Shown here in pieces: positions 5,073 to 6,418 of a stretch of 6,418 bases of DNA. The position numbers and the translations under genes were made by a program. This DNA comes from Clostridiales bacterium. GTDB lineage: Bacteria; Bacillota_A; Clostridia; Saccharofermentanales; Saccharofermentanaceae. A model generated the notes under the pieces. That model had not been told where the DNA came from, did not search any database, and saw nothing but the letters and a program-made list of their open reading frames with translations. The stretch is from NCBI GenBank assembly GCA_017649745.1, contig JAGCGE010000277.1, positions 1 to 6,418 on the forward strand, given 5' to 3'. Numbering within the stretch: position 1 is the first letter of the stretch; each line of letters opens with the position of its first letter.

Positions 5073-5753
5073 TCAGCCGGCTGTGAATGTTCCGTACACA
5101 TGACCGTATGAAATGATGTTTCCTTCGTTGCCTTCAGCATCCACATCAAGACTCTGAATAAACTCAGGAAACTTATCGTTAGTTGCATCATTCATACCCT
5201 TAACTCTCTCGACAGGATTTTTCAATGCTACAACATAGATATCATATCTGTGTTCCTGACCCTCAGGCGGATAAGGTCCTACATAGAACTTCTCTGCCCA
5301 GCCCTGTGGAAGCTTTGTCTCAGTAACTTCATCAGCCTTCCAGTGCATCCAGTAAGTAGCATCAAGATCAACCATATAGATGACATAAGATGTTGCGCCT
5401 TCAACAGGCTCCCATGAAAGAGCAGGAGACTTGTTCTCACCCTTATCTGTGTTGGAGATAACATCCTTCCAAACTCCGTCAACGAGATCGTCAGACTCTA
5501 GCTCGAAAGTATCGAATCCCTTAAGCTGATCGAACTTATCAAATTCCGTAGTTTCGGTTGGCAGAGTCGTTTCTTCGCTAGTCTCTGCACTTGTCTCTGT
5601 TGTTGCTTCGGTTGTTGTCTCTTCTGTCTCTGTCGCACTTTCTTCAGTTGCTGCTGAAGTGCTTGCTGCAGTTGTCTCGATAGCCTCATACTTACAGCCT
5701 GCAAGACCTGCCGCCAATGACAGACATACCATTCCGGTAATCAATCTCTTCAT
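5073..5753 (-). CDS. PEBP-family (YbhB/YbcL-like) lipoprotein with Thr/Glu-rich linker, 226 aa
   Basis: A surface-anchored member of the phosphatidylethanolamine-binding protein / Raf kinase inhibitor-like fold. Residues 1-19 are a signal peptide with lipobox LAGC (17-20). A low-complexity linker of Thr, Glu, Ser and Ala spans about 24-70. The PEBP domain follows: NKSPALSW (107-114), VDLDA (128-132), the H137-W138 pair, GPYPPEG (159-165), HRY (168-170) and a C-terminal GHVYGTF. D129, D131, H137 and H168 correspond to the usual anion-binding pocket. Bacterial members are mostly of unknown function. The ATG at 5753 is chosen because the signal peptide begins there; its AAAGGA ribosome binding site is 11 nt away, longer than ideal. 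The frame is open to 5801, but that extension would put 16 polar residues before the signal. It sits alone between two terminators. Confidence 0.88.
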   Translation of the reverse strand: MKRLITGMVCLSLAAGLAGCKYEAIETTAASTSAATEESATETEETTTEATTETSAETSEETTLPTETTEFDKFDQLKGFDTFELESDDLVDGVWKDVISNTDKGENKSPALSWEPVEGATSYVIYMVDLDATYWMHWKADEVTETKLPQGWAEKFYVGPYPPEGQEHRYDIYVVALKNPVERVKGMNDATNDKFPEFIQSLDVDAEGNEGNIISYGHVYGTFTAG

Positions 5754-5791
5754 ATAATTTCTTTTCCTTTCGATTAAATTATCCACACAAT

Positions 5792-5800
5792 TGTATACCA
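5792..5800 (-). promoter_or_regulatory. Candidate extended -10 promoter of the PEBP gene
   Basis: Read leftward, TGGTATACA gives TG, one base, then TATACA (5797 to 5792), 4 of 6 matches to the -10 hexamer. A TTGGCT further upstream is about 21 bp away, too far for a normal -35. Another -10-like GATAAT lies closer to the gene, so the true start site is uncertain. Confidence 0.3.
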
Positions 5801-5834
5801 TTATCTCCGAAAATAATCAGCCAATTTTTGAGGC

Positions 5835-5865
5835 AAAAAAAGATCGGAACATTTCTGTTCCGATC
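5835..5865 (-). terminator. Intrinsic terminator of ppdK
   Basis: On the minus strand GATCGGAACA (5865-5856) pairs perfectly with its partner (5851-5842) across a GAAA loop, a stable GNRA tetraloop. Seven U follow (5841-5835). It lies about 30 bp beyond the stop at 5896. On the plus strand the stem has no U-run, so it acts in one direction. Confidence 0.92.
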
Positions 5866-5895
5866 CTTAATTACTAATTGCTTATAGATCAGAGA

Positions 5896-6418
5896 TTACT
5901 TCTTGCTGTCTTCTGCGATCTTAGCCTGTGCTGCTGCAAGTCTTGCAATCGGCACACGGAATGGTGAACATGATACATAATCAAGACCGATCTTGTGGCA
6001 GAACTCAACTGACGTTGGGTCACCACCGTGCTCACCACAGATACCAACATGGAGCTTGTTGTTAACTGGCTTACCAAGCTTGATAGCCATCTCCATGAGC
6101 TTACCAACACCTGTCTGGTCGAGCTTAGCGAATGGATCGTTCTCGAAGATTTTTGTATCGTAGTAAGCACCGAGGAACTTACCAGCGTCGTCACGTGAGA
6201 AACCGAATGTCATCTGTGTAAGGTCGTTTGTACCGAAGCAGAAGAAGTCAGCTTCCTTAGCAATCTCGTCTGCTGTGAGAGCTGCACGTGGGATCTCGAT
6301 CATTGTACCTACCTCATACTCGAGGTTAGCACCTGCTGCCTTGATCTCAGCGTCTGCTGTCTCAACAACGATATTCTTAACATACTTGAGCTCCTTGATC
6401 TCGCAAACGAGTGGGATC
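5896..6418 (-). CDS. ppdK: Pyruvate, phosphate dikinase, C-terminal part (cut by window edge)
   Basis: The visible 173 residues are the end of the C-terminal TIM-barrel domain that binds PEP/pyruvate. The full enzyme interconverts pyruvate, ATP and phosphate with PEP, AMP and pyrophosphate in the cytoplasm; in anaerobes it often runs glycolytically toward pyruvate and ATP. Recognisable family blocks in order are [38 protein letters not shown] and [10 protein letters not shown]. The Cys in the last block (codon 6039-6037) corresponds to the catalytic acid/base cysteine (Cys831 of the Clostridium symbiosum enzyme), and its distance from the C-terminus agrees with that enzyme. Asn and Asp of GTND, which bind substrate and metal, are present. 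The N-terminal nucleotide-binding and phosphohistidine domains lie beyond the right edge. No sign of damage. Confidence 0.97.
   Translation of the reverse strand, partial: IPLVCEIKELKYVKNIVVETADAEIKAAGANLEYEVGTMIEIPRAALTADEIAKEADFFCFGTNDLTQMTFGFSRDDAGKFLGAYYDTKIFENDPFAKLDQTGVGKLMEMAIKLGKPVNNKLHVGICGEHGGDPTSVEFCHKIGLDYVSCSPFRVPIARLAAAQAKIAEDSKK

Noticed and set aside
5544..5684. Tandem DNA repeat in the Thr/Glu-rich linker
   Set aside because: The Thr, Glu and Ser codons vary and there is no fixed repeat unit; it is low-complexity protein sequence and not a repeat array.
5754..5801. N-terminal extension of the PEBP lipoprotein to 5801
   Set aside because: Sixteen polar or charged residues before a lipoprotein signal peptide are implausible, and the candidate promoter overlaps them.

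Overview
The window looks like chromosomal DNA of a strictly anaerobic Clostridia-type Firmicute, possibly a gut or rumen lineage. The base composition is moderate. Most starts carry strong GGAGG-type ribosome binding sites, and most transcription units end in intrinsic hairpins. The gene content fits too: desulfoferrodoxin, a flavodoxin-ferredoxin fusion (EFR1 type), pyruvate phosphate dikinase and a MacB/LolD-type ABC ATPase. I see no mobile element, CRISPR array, tRNA or rRNA, and no phage or plasmid genes. The species cannot be fixed from the sequence alone.

Layout. Positions 1-392 (minus) hold the N-terminal part of an ABC transporter ATPase that runs off the left edge. A 225-bp divergent control region (393-617) separates it from two small plus-strand membrane proteins: a DUF4190-like three-helix protein (618-944) and a YcxB-like protein (1008-1535). 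A perfect 32-bp palindrome (1536-1567) ends them and also the convergent minus-strand FAD-dependent CrtI-like oxidoreductase (1578-3065). Upstream of that lies a desulfoferrodoxin gene (3191-3565, minus) with its own promoter and terminator, and then an unrecognised lipoprotein (3619-4134, minus). Divergent from the lipoprotein is the EFR1-type flavodoxin/2[4Fe-4S] protein (4249-5043, plus). Its terminator is shared with a convergent lipoprotein carrying a phosphatidylethanolamine-binding-protein (PEBP) fold (5073-5753, minus). The right edge holds the C-terminal fifth of pyruvate phosphate dikinase (5896-6418, minus).

How the parts may work together. The middle (1578-5043) is rich in redox proteins: superoxide reductase, an FAD oxidoreductase and a flavin/iron-sulfur electron carrier. 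They are separate transcription units, so this is a neighbourhood and not a proven pathway. The left part looks like an envelope-response locus. The ABC ATPase and the small membrane proteins diverge from a region containing CTTAA direct repeats at 11-12 bp spacing, the usual arrangement for OmpR-family response regulators. The same decamer recurs as an 11-bp-arm inverted repeat over the ribosome binding site of the DUF4190-like gene.

No clearly new multi-gene system is visible. The parts most worth a second look are the regulatory architecture at 451-610, the palindrome at the transcription start of the FAD oxidoreductase (3090-3105), and the two unexplained lipoproteins.
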